Assembly (NCBI GenBank): GCA_037138855.1
Contig: JBAXHO010000066.1
Location: forward strand, 1 to 9,325
From: JBAXHO01 sp037138855
GTDB taxonomy: Bacteria; Patescibacteriota; Dojkabacteria; B142; OLB20
Direction: 5' to 3'
Length of the DNA stretch: 9,325 nucleotides
Shown: positions 1 through 5,298 of the stretch, piece by piece
Layout of the letters: every line of letters starts with the position of its first letter
Numbering within the stretch: position 1 is the first letter of the stretch
Notes under the pieces: generated by a model
Seen by the model: the letters and a program-made list of their open reading frames with translations, nothing else
Told to the model about the DNA's origin: nothing
The model's database searches: none
Translations under genes and position numbers: made by a program

Positions 1-196
1 AATCAAAGGCAAAATTAGAAAAAAAACAACGCGTTTTTACCATTAACCCTTATTTTAGGTGGAATGCTTTGATCAACATCATTGAGTGGTGATAAGTTAT
101 GTTCTATTTGCAAATTCTTAAATATGGATAAATTATATCATCCAAATCAAGATTTAGGAGGAAAAATTTCAAAATTCGTGCTTCGCTCTTCGTTAC
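1..196. other. Left-edge non-coding stretch with a possible gene end
   Basis: No complete gene is visible here. On the plus strand the frame starting at base 3 is open from the window edge to a TGA at 90-92 (29 codons, Lys-rich then aromatic, ending in IIEW). It could be the 3' end of a gene beginning outside the window, but it is too short to identify. The only AGGAGG in the window lies at 156-161. The nearest downstream start is a GTG at 178, too far away, and it opens only 11 codons, so the motif is not credited as a working ribosome binding site. No clear terminator for the corA-like gene is seen here. Confidence 0.3.
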
Positions 197-1093
197 TTAC
201 ACCCATTTCTTAATCAAAAACCATAAAAACGTTATTGTGGAAAGTGACCCGGAAAGTCCCAGGATGATCCAGAAAGCATAGGGATTGTTATGAAGTGGCA
301 GTTTGACGTTCATGCCCCAGAGTGTGCCTAAAATATTGGGAATTGTGATAGCAATTGTTAAACCGGTTAGTAATTGTACCTTTTTACTCAAACGGTTGGT
401 GAAAATGGTTTGATAGGAATCACGGATTGAAATCACCAATTTGCTGGTGGCCTCACAAACGGAAATGGCACTGGTTAAATGACTTTCGACATCGTTAATT
501 AAATCCAGATCAGCTTCAGTTAGTTTAAAAACTTCAATGATTTGATTCATAATCTGTGGTAAAGGCAGCAAAGCAGAAGTGAAGAGGTTATTCAGTTGGT
601 CATATTTCAAAAGCTGTAAAATATTTGAGTCATTAATGGATTTGAAATGGATAAATTGCTCCTGGATTTTATCATTAATTTTCATAATTTCTTTCATATA
701 CTCCAGGACAATACCATGAACTACAGTCCCAATAATTGCTACACTAGATTCAGTTTTATAGGTTATAAAAAGTTTTTGGACGTCGACTAAAAATTCATAA
801 TCCTGTTTCGTTATTAGGGTAAGCGTTGTTTGATCCCAGAGCAACATCATGGTGTGGGGAATGATATTGTGATTTTTCGTTAAAATATCCGGTAAACGTA
901 AAAATAAAATTGCTTTAGATTTACGGAGCTCTAAACGCGGAACTTCGAAGTCAGAAAGTGTTTCAATAATGATTTGTTTATCAAGTTTGTAATGAGTGCA
1001 AATATCATCAATTTTCCTGATTTTTTTACTTGAGGAAATAATAATTGCTTGTTGTGGTTTGGTTTTATGGTATTGATGTTCTTCGGTATACAT
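197..1093 (-). CDS. corA: CorA-family magnesium transporter
   Basis: This is a pentameric inner-membrane channel type that imports Mg2+ (also Co2+/Ni2+ in some members). The 298-residue product has the family's two C-terminal membrane segments, about 239-259 and 273-295. The first ends in the GMN signature at 260-262, here WGMN instead of the usual YGMN. A helix-breaking Pro252 lies in the preceding pore helix, and the short outer loop runs straight into the second segment. The basic KKW tail at 295-297 is typical of CorA. Residues 1-238 form the soluble cytoplasmic sensor domain, rich in helices in its second half. At 298 residues it is slightly shorter than the usual 310-350. The ATG at 1091-1093 has no Shine-Dalgarno sequence. 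It lies 96 bp downstream of the MBL hydrolase gene on the same strand, so co-transcription is possible. Family assignment is secure; the transported ion is inferred. Confidence 0.92.
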   Translation of the reverse strand: MYTEEHQYHKTKPQQAIIISSSKKIRKIDDICTHYKLDKQIIIETLSDFEVPRLELRKSKAILFLRLPDILTKNHNIIPHTMMLLWDQTTLTLITKQDYEFLVDVQKLFITYKTESSVAIIGTVVHGIVLEYMKEIMKINDKIQEQFIHFKSINDSNILQLLKYDQLNNLFTSALLPLPQIMNQIIEVFKLTEADLDLINDVESHLTSAISVCEATSKLVISIRDSYQTIFTNRLSKKVQLLTGLTIAITIPNILGTLWGMNVKLPLHNNPYAFWIILGLSGSLSTITFLWFLIKKWV

Positions 1094-1129
1094 TGGTAGA
1101 AATTCAATAAATATATTTTAGCAGATTTA

Positions 1130-1152
1130 AACGCATTTGGTAGAACGCATTT
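1130..1152. repeat. Direct repeat of AACGCATTT upstream of corA
   Basis: AACGCATTT occurs at 1130-1138 and again at 1144-1152, 14 bp apart start to start, in the spacer between the MBL hydrolase gene and corA. A second pair, TTGGTAGAA, occurs at 1093-1101 and 1137-1145. These repeats could bind a regulator or be chance in AT-rich DNA. No full promoter for corA could be identified here. Confidence 0.3.
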
Positions 1153-1189
1153 CGTATTTCAGGATGCAAGCAGAAAGTCCTAAATAAGT

Positions 1190-1939
1190 TTAAGCTTTGA
1201 GTTCAATATAATCCCCGCTACCAACTTTTTTAATTTTCAGTTCCTGGGAAAATCTCACCAGAGCTGGTGTGCCGATACAATGAATTGGACAAATATATTG
1301 GGGTTTTTCTGCTTTAAAATAGGTAATTGTCTGATCAATTAGCTGAAGATCATTTTTTAGTAAATGAAATCCGCCTATGACAGCATATAAATTCTGTCCA
1401 CTTACTTTTTTTGCAGTTTCACAGATATTGCAAATCCCGGCATGGGAGCAGCCAGTAATGACAATTACTCCGTATTTAGTTTTAATTGCCAGAGCAGTAT
1501 CATCTGGCATAGGATCATTGTTAGCTTTACCAGATTCAAAATTTGTAATACGGGGAATTTCGCCAAGAAAATAAATATCAGGTAAGAATTCAAGCGCTTC
1601 TCGGGAAGCCGAAATTTGATAGTTTGTTAAATCGCTGCTATTTTCTTTTAAAGTAGCGATTACTCGTGGATGAGTGACCAGAAGTTTCTTTTCCTGGGGT
1701 TGTAAAAATTTCAAACCACCAATATGGTCAAGATCATGATGTGAAAGGACAACTGCATCAATATTTTCGAGGTCAATTCCTAAAACGGCAGCATTTTTTA
1801 AATAGATATCAGTGATTCCTGTATCGAATAAAATACGCTTTCCATTAAACTCAATTAATAATGACAAACCCCATTCGGCAAGACAAGTTTGCCAATTAGT
1901 TCCACCAACAGCGTTTTCAGTGAGAAGAGTAATTTTCAT
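1190..1939 (-). CDS. MBL-fold metallo-hydrolase (COG1237-like)
   Basis: A 249-residue cytoplasmic metallo-beta-lactamase-fold protein with no signal peptide. The metal-site loop SHHDLDHIGGL begins at Ser66. In the HxHxDH pattern the third position is Asp69 rather than His, giving H67-x-D69-x-D71-H72, a variant also known in ComEC-type MBL domains. Further expected ligands are H166 in GCSHAGI (163-169), H192 in GGFHL (189-193) and H220 in PIHCIG. The GCSHxGI and IGGFHL blocks are characteristic of the COG1237 group, which includes archaeal proteins linked to pterin-ribofuranosyl-aminobenzene phosphate synthesis. That activity should not be transferred here, because the tetrahydromethanopterin pathway is not expected in this kind of bacterium. 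The ATG at 1937-1939 lies about 30 nt downstream of a strong extended -10. It may lead an operon with corA. The fold is clear; the substrate is unknown. Confidence 0.9.
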   Translation of the reverse strand: MKITLLTENAVGGTNWQTCLAEWGLSLLIEFNGKRILFDTGITDIYLKNAAVLGIDLENIDAVVLSHHDLDHIGGLKFLQPQEKKLLVTHPRVIATLKENSSDLTNYQISASREALEFLPDIYFLGEIPRITNFESGKANNDPMPDDTALAIKTKYGVIVITGCSHAGICNICETAKKVSGQNLYAVIGGFHLLKNDLQLIDQTITYFKAEKPQYICPIHCIGTPALVRFSQELKIKKVGSGDYIELKA

Positions 1940-1975
1940 AATTAATCTTAGTGACTGTTTGAATAAGTTAGAAAA

Positions 1976-1984
1976 ATTATAACA
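1976..1984 (-). promoter_or_regulatory. Extended -10 promoter of the MBL hydrolase gene
   Basis: Read on the minus strand this is TGTTATAAT, a perfect TATAAT with the TGn extension. No good -35 is spaced 16-18 bp upstream, as is normal for extended -10 promoters. The predicted transcript start is near 1969, giving a leader of about 30 nt before the ATG at 1939. The surrounding 13-mer recurs upstream of the P-type ATPase gene. Confidence 0.6.
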
Positions 1985-2021
1985 TAATTACTAAACTTGA
2001 TTTTTGTACAAATTTCCTCAT

Positions 2022-2050
2022 TTGCAAAGTCATTTTATTGGGATTATTAT
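2022..2050 (+). promoter_or_regulatory. Sigma70-type promoter of the surface-protein gene
   Basis: TTGCAA at 2022-2027 and TATTAT at 2045-2050 are separated by exactly 17 bp, close to the sigma70 consensus. The transcript should start near 2057, about 26 nt before the ATG at 2083. It diverges from the MBL hydrolase promoter with about 40 bp between core elements, so one regulator could affect both. Confidence 0.5.
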
Positions 2051-2082
2051 GGTCTTAATCTAAATTATTAATTAATGCCCAC

Positions 2083-3654
2083 ATGAATGATCAGAAAAAA
2101 CCTATTTCATCAGAAGATGATGTTTTTGATCTTCCGGAAAAGGAAGCATTAATTACTAGTGATGAGAGTATTGAGTCCGAAGCAGATATTAATGAAGAAA
2201 CTTTAGAAGAAACAGAGCCAGTCTTGGATCAGGAAGTACAAGTAGATTCAGTTTCAGCAGAGCCAGCCCTGGATCAGGAAACGAAAGTAGATGTGGTTTC
2301 CGAAGAGCGGTTGGGACCAGAAGAAAAAGTTGAAAATGAAATGGTTATAGCAGCTCCTCCAGAAAAAGTCACTCCACAGGCTCCTGTAGATGTAGTACCG
2401 GAGAAAGTTATTCCAACTCCGCCTCCAGTAAATGATCCGCCAGAAGTTACTTCAGTAGGAAAACCAAAAAGTTTGAAATATTTGATCATTATGTTTGTAG
2501 CATTTATGGTACTGCTTGTATTAATAGCTTTAGGAATTTGGTTTTTTGTGATTAATAAAAAAGATGATAAACCAATAGCAGGTGATAATATTGTCGAGAC
2601 TGGTTGCACTTATGCTGCAGAATTGGTTGAGGATGTGGCTTTGGAAAATACTACGGGAATTGCAGCGAAAACTGATTTTAGTAAATCCTGGAAAGTGAAA
2701 AATATAGGCACTTGTGATTGGAAAGGTGATGTGCAGTTAGTATTTGTCAGTGGTGATATTATTGGTGATGAACAATTAATTATAGTTGCTGATACTAAGG
2801 CGAACAAAACAGCAGAAATTTCTTTGGATCTGGTTTCGCCAAATTTCGAAGGCACTTATCAAGCCATTTGGCGACTGAAAGAAAATGAAATTAATCTTTT
2901 TGGTGATGCTTTACCATTGACTTTCAAAGTGAAAAATCCTGAAGCTGTAGTTACTTCTACTCCTGTGCCTCAAGCAGATCTGATCGTTACTGATCTCAAA
3001 GCAGATGTAGCTGAAGTACGACAGGATGTCCCTTTCAATATTGTAGCTACAATTAAAAACCAGGGTGGTAGTAATGCTGTAGGATTTACCGTAGCCTGGC
3101 GTTCCTGTGCTTATGATACTTGTCCATATCAGGATTTTCCCAATCTGGTGACTTTGACACCGGGAGAAGTTACCACGATTCAATTACCATATACTTATAC
3201 CAGTTGGTCTACTTATACTACAGATATCAAATTGGATAGCAGCAATAAAATTACTGAGAGTGATGAGAGTAATAATGGCAGAAGTTTTGTAATTCCTGTT
3301 CAAAAGTCGCTGGCAGATTTGATTATTGAATCGATTACATATACTCCAGCTACACCAACCGAAGGTGTACCTTTTACGATCAAGGTCGCTTATCGTAATA
3401 TTGGATCCAAAGCTATGACGCAAAATGTACCACTGCAATGGTGGGCTAGTACTAGTGCGCCAGCAGCAGCATGCACTTTGATTGTAGGAAATATTGCTCC
3501 AGGTGAGACCAAATTTGCAACATGTACATATATTTATCCCAGTTGGTATGGCAGTATTATTACCAAAGCGGTAATTGATAATAATAATGAAGAACCTGAG
3601 ATCAGTGAAGCAAATAATTCATTAGAGAAGACTATCAGTGTATCCAAACCGTAA
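2083..3654 (+). CDS. Membrane-anchored NBR1-Ig / double CARDB surface protein
   Basis: A 523-residue bitopic membrane protein with no signal peptide. Residues 1-131 are an acidic, then Pro-rich, low-complexity cytoplasmic region. It contains a 15-residue tandem repeat (45-59 and 60-74) and later PEKV units. One membrane segment lies at about 132-157, preceded by lysines, which suggests N-in/C-out topology. Three beta-sandwich modules follow outside. About 175-284 resembles the NBR1-type Ig-like domain (KSWKVKNIGTCDW, then EGTYQAIWRL and a FG-LPL strand). About 298-406 and 410-520 are CARDB domains, each ending in the usual acidic Asn-rich turn (ESDESNN, ISEANN). The only six cysteines fall two per external module (175/211, 342/347, 464/481), consistent with disulfides outside the cell. 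It has its own promoter. An adhesive or scaffold role is inferred; no enzymatic motif is visible. Confidence 0.88.
   Translation: MNDQKKPISSEDDVFDLPEKEALITSDESIESEADINEETLEETEPVLDQEVQVDSVSAEPALDQETKVDVVSEERLGPEEKVENEMVIAAPPEKVTPQAPVDVVPEKVIPTPPPVNDPPEVTSVGKPKSLKYLIIMFVAFMVLLVLIALGIWFFVINKKDDKPIAGDNIVETGCTYAAELVEDVALENTTGIAAKTDFSKSWKVKNIGTCDWKGDVQLVFVSGDIIGDEQLIIVADTKANKTAEISLDLVSPNFEGTYQAIWRLKENEINLFGDALPLTFKVKNPEAVVTSTPVPQADLIVTDLKADVAEVRQDVPFNIVATIKNQGGSNAVGFTVAWRSCAYDTCPYQDFPNLVTLTPGEVTTIQLPYTYTSWSTYTTDIKLDSSNKITESDESNNGRSFVIPVQKSLADLIIESITYTPATPTEGVPFTIKVAYRNIGSKAMTQNVPLQWWASTSAPAAACTLIVGNIAPGETKFATCTYIYPSWYGSIITKAVIDNNNEEPEISEANNSLEKTISVSKP
2215..2304 (+). repeat. 45-bp tandem repeat inside the surface-protein gene
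   Basis: Two adjacent 45-bp units, 2215-2259 and 2260-2304, match at 34 of 45 bases by hand alignment. They encode two 15-residue acidic units that share EP, LDQE and KVD/QVD positions. The in-frame duplication lies in the disordered cytoplasmic tail, so it probably changes tail length without affecting folded domains. Confidence 0.7.
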
Positions 3655-3699
3655 TTAAGTAGACAGTAGACTGGAAAAATAATGGGTAATAGATGGAAC

Positions 3700-3741
3700 T
3701 TCCAGATTCCACTTTCCTACTTGATACATGATACATAATAC
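3700..3741 (+). repeat. Heptad-phased repeat, left copy (direct repeat of 4431-4472)
   Basis: Six consecutive 7-bp units start at 3700 and keep register while changing step by step, from TTCCAGA (3700) through TTCCTAC (3714) and TTGATAC (3721) to ATAATAC (3735). The 42-nt stretch matches 4431-4472 at 39 of 42 positions. The right copy then adds one more TGATACT unit before the shared T-run and TATCT. Confidence 0.85.
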
Positions 3742-3754
3742 TTTTTATCTTTTT

Positions 3755-3783
3755 AAGCCAAAGGCTTACCAGCCTATGGCTGG
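3755..3783. other. Two tandem perfect mini-hairpins
   Basis: AAGCC-AAA-GGCTT (3755-3767) and CCAGCC-TAT-GGCTGG (3769-3783) are perfect 5-bp and 6-bp stems with three-base loops, one base apart, about 100 bp after the surface-protein stop. AGCC and GGCT can also pair between the two hairpins. The downstream plus strand is only moderately T-rich, so termination is possible but not well supported. The T-run lies upstream of the hairpins. They interrupt the heptad tracts. Confidence 0.5.
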
Positions 3784-3784
3784 A

Positions 3785-3827
3785 TCTTCTAACTATTATC
3801 TTTTAACTCTTAGCTTTTACCTATTTT
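3785..3827 (+). repeat. Heptad-phased NCTNTTA tract, left
   Basis: Six in-register heptads from 3785 to 3826 follow the loose consensus NCTNTTA, for example ACTATTA at 3792 and GCTTTTA at 3813. The tract ends five bases before the ATG of the SRPBCC gene. The reverse complement of 3789-3827 matches 4321-4359 at 32 of 39 positions, making an inverted repeat around that gene. Confidence 0.8.
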
Positions 3828-3831
3828 CTTC

Positions 3832-4218
3832 ATGCCACAAATTCAACAAATCTACCATATCAAAGCGCCGATCGAAAAAGTCTGGGACGCGCTTACCAAT
3901 CCACAAACGATGTCAGACTGGGATGCTGGTCCTGAAATTGTAATGGAGCTGAAACTAGGTGGCAAGTTTTCGTTATGGGGTGGCGATATTCATGGCACTA
4001 ATACCATGATTGACGCACCAAATCGTCTCAAACAAGACTGGTTTGGTGGCGATTGGCCTCTACCATCCAAAGTGGTTTTCAAACTTTCGCAAAAAGGTAA
4101 AATTACAACAGTGAGGTTAACCCATGATAATTTACCTACTGCCGAGGTAGGAAATTTTTATCAAGGCTGGAAAGACTATTATTTAGGTCCAATTCAACGG
4201 CTCCTGCAAGGGGATTGA
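3832..4218 (+). CDS. SRPBCC / AHSA1-like small-molecule-binding protein
   Basis: A 128-residue soluble cytoplasmic protein of the START/Bet v1-like (SRPBCC) superfamily, near the activator-of-Hsp90 homologue group. The opening block IKAPIEKVWDALTNP (10-24) followed by W30 is the classic first strand and helix. GGKFSLWGGDIHG (43-55) and the following strands form the central sheet. FYQGWKDYYLGPIQRLL (109-125) matches the closing helix with its conserved GW. These proteins bind hydrophobic ligands or act as chaperone cofactors; the ligand cannot be read from sequence. The start is preceded by pyrimidine-rich repeat DNA with no ribosome binding site. Hand-counted G+C for 3841-4200 is 42.5%, above a few hand-counted blocks of neighbouring genes (about 28-35%). 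Together with flanking repeats this hints at separate acquisition, not proven. Confidence 0.82.
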   Translation: MPQIQQIYHIKAPIEKVWDALTNPQTMSDWDAGPEIVMELKLGGKFSLWGGDIHGTNTMIDAPNRLKQDWFGGDWPLPSKVVFKLSQKGKITTVRLTHDNLPTAEVGNFYQGWKDYYLGPIQRLLQGD

Positions 4219-4286
4219 AGCAGAGAGGGCTTGCAGAACTGCAACCGGTGTTGTGAGTGAATGAAAGGTATCAAGTATTATGAAAA

Positions 4287-4363
4287 CAATAGCTAGTAGA
4301 TAATCTAGTTGGAGGTAGAATTAATAGATAAAAGCTAGAAGTTAAAAGCTAATAGATAGATTG
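4287..4363 (+). repeat. Heptad-phased TARNAGN tract, right
   Basis: Eleven 7-bp units can be placed in one register from 4287. The first (CAATAGC, TAGTAGA) and last six (TAATAGA at 4322, TAAAAGC at 4329 and 4343, TAGAAGT at 4336) fit TARNAGN best; units at 4301-4321 are degenerate. It is the reverse-complement sense of the NCTNTTA tract at 3785-3827. Confidence 0.75.
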
Positions 4364-4422
4364 TTAAACGAATCAACTATTTTCCTAATAACTTTCAGCT
4401 TCTAACTGATAACTTTTATCTA
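4325..4422. repeat. Imperfect long stem-loop (26-bp arms)
   Basis: Bases 4325-4350 and 4397-4422 are inverted repeats that pair at 22 of 26 positions, starting with a perfect 10-bp TAGATAAAAG/CTTTTATCTA end, around a 46-nt loop. Both arms are heptad tracts of opposite sense. A transcript crossing this spacer could fold into a long hairpin. It is followed by Pyr-rich repeat rather than a T-run, so a simple intrinsic terminator is not assumed. Confidence 0.65.
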
Positions 4423-4480
4423 ATTCCAGATTCCAGATTCCCCTTTTCTACTTGATACATGATACATGATACTTGATACT
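4397..4480 (+). repeat. Heptad-phased tract, right, 12 units in register
   Basis: Twelve consecutive heptads run from 4397 to 4480: AGCTTCT-like units first, then TCCAGAT twice (4425, 4432), then TGATACA twice (4453, 4460) and TGATACT twice (4467, 4474). Unit sequence drifts but spacing stays exactly 7. The register may continue into the T-rich stretch to about 4508. Confidence 0.85.
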
Positions 4481-4540
4481 TTTTTTATCTTCTTACTTTT
4501 CTGCTTTACTAACAACTGTTATCCCTTATACAATTAAAAA

Positions 4541-4549
4541 TATTATAAA
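4541..4549 (+). promoter_or_regulatory. Possible -10 for the mannose synthase operon
   Basis: TATTAT (4541-4546) and overlapping TATAAA (4544-4549) lie only 9-12 bases before the ATG at 4558. If either is used, transcription would begin at or within a few bases of the start codon, giving a leaderless message. No convincing -35 is found at normal spacing, so this is tentative. Confidence 0.3.
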
Positions 4550-4557
4550 ATTTTTTG

Positions 4558-5298
4558 ATGTACAACCTGGTAATTATTATGCCTACTTATAATGAGAAGG
4601 CTAATCTGGAAAAGCTCCTCCCACAGATTAAGAAACAATTTACTATTACAAAAATTAGTGGTGGAGTTTTGATTATTGATGATAATTCACCGGATGGCAC
4701 CTCAGCATATGTGAATAAAATAATATTAGACATGTCTGATTCCAATTTTTTTATAAAATTACGTAAGCGTCCGGGGAAATTGGGATTAGGTACTGCTTAT
4801 ATTCAAGGCTATAAACAAGTATTCAAGGAGATGCCTAGTAGGTATATTTTAGGGATGGATGCTGATTTTTCTCATGATCCCAAATATATTCCAGAAATTT
4901 ATCAAGCCTTGAAAGACAACGATGTTGTGATTGGTTCACGATATGTGCCAGGTGGAGGGACATTGAATTGGGGTATTGTGCGCAGGATTATTAGCCGTCT
5001 TGGTGGTTTGTATAGTAAAATTTTATTATGGTGGCCAGTCAATGATCCTACTACTGCATTTACAGGATTTCGATCAGATGCTTTGAAACAGCTTGATTTG
5101 GAAAGAGTACAGGCAGAAAATTATGGTTTCAATATTGAATTAAAATATCAGGCGTATATGAAAAAATTGCGAATTAAAGAAGTACCTATCATTTTCGCAG
5201 ACCGCGTAGCAGGTAAATCCAAATTTAGTATAAAAATATTTTTTGAAGGTATTTTTAATACTCTGACTTTAAGAATCAAATATCGTAATTTCAAATGA
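4558..5298 (+). CDS. Polyprenol-phosphate mannose synthase-like GT2
   Basis: A 246-residue GT-A fold glycosyltransferase of the Dpm1 family, expected to move mannose from GDP-mannose to a polyprenyl phosphate on the cytoplasmic membrane face. Signature blocks appear in family order: PTYNE (9-13), DDNSPDGT (41-48), RKRPGKLGLGTAY (69-81), the DxD-type MDADFSHDP (100-108), GSRYVPGG (126-133), TGFR (169-172) and DRVAGKSKFS (215-224). It lacks the C-terminal membrane domain found in longer relatives, matching the short soluble Dpm1 form. The ATG at 4558 is chosen; a TTG directly before it at 4555 would add one Met. No Shine-Dalgarno is visible. The stop overlaps the next start as ATGA, so the two are translationally coupled. 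Glucose or another sugar is possible, but the DxD and GKSKFS context favours mannose. Confidence 0.9.
   Translation: MYNLVIIMPTYNEKANLEKLLPQIKKQFTITKISGGVLIIDDNSPDGTSAYVNKIILDMSDSNFFIKLRKRPGKLGLGTAYIQGYKQVFKEMPSRYILGMDADFSHDPKYIPEIYQALKDNDVVIGSRYVPGGGTLNWGIVRRIISRLGGLYSKILLWWPVNDPTTAFTGFRSDALKQLDLERVQAENYGFNIELKYQAYMKKLRIKEVPIIFADRVAGKSKFSIKIFFEGIFNTLTLRIKYRNFK

Larger units (their letters stand above)
4219..4554. other. 336-bp gene-free spacer made largely of heptad repeats
   Basis: No open frame worth calling is present. The first 35 bp after the SRPBCC stop hold overlapping short palindromes (TTGCAG-AA-CTGCAA at 4231-4244 and CAAC-CGGT-GTTG at 4242-4253) without a T-tail. Bases 4287-4363 and 4397-4480 are heptad-phased tracts, described separately. 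The last 45 bp are very AT-rich and may contain the promoter of the downstream glycosyltransferase pair. Confidence 0.7.

Noticed and set aside
178..213. Mini-gene starting at GTG after the AGGAGG at 156-161
   Set aside because: Spacing is 16 nt, the frame is 11 codons, and it overlaps the corA end.
2274..3438. Several open frames on the minus strand inside the surface-protein gene
   Set aside because: They are antisense to a clearly domain-structured gene, have low-complexity or unrecognisable products and no start signals.
3728..3943. Plus-strand 71-codon frame overlapping the SRPBCC start
   Set aside because: It begins in repeat DNA and runs out of frame through the conserved SRPBCC N-terminal block.
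4231..4253. Intrinsic terminator after the SRPBCC gene
   Set aside because: Short palindromes are present, but loops are two to four bases and there is no T-run after them.
3655..4554. CRISPR array
   Set aside because: The repeats are 7-bp drifting units with no fixed 25-37 bp repeat and no spacers of uniform length.
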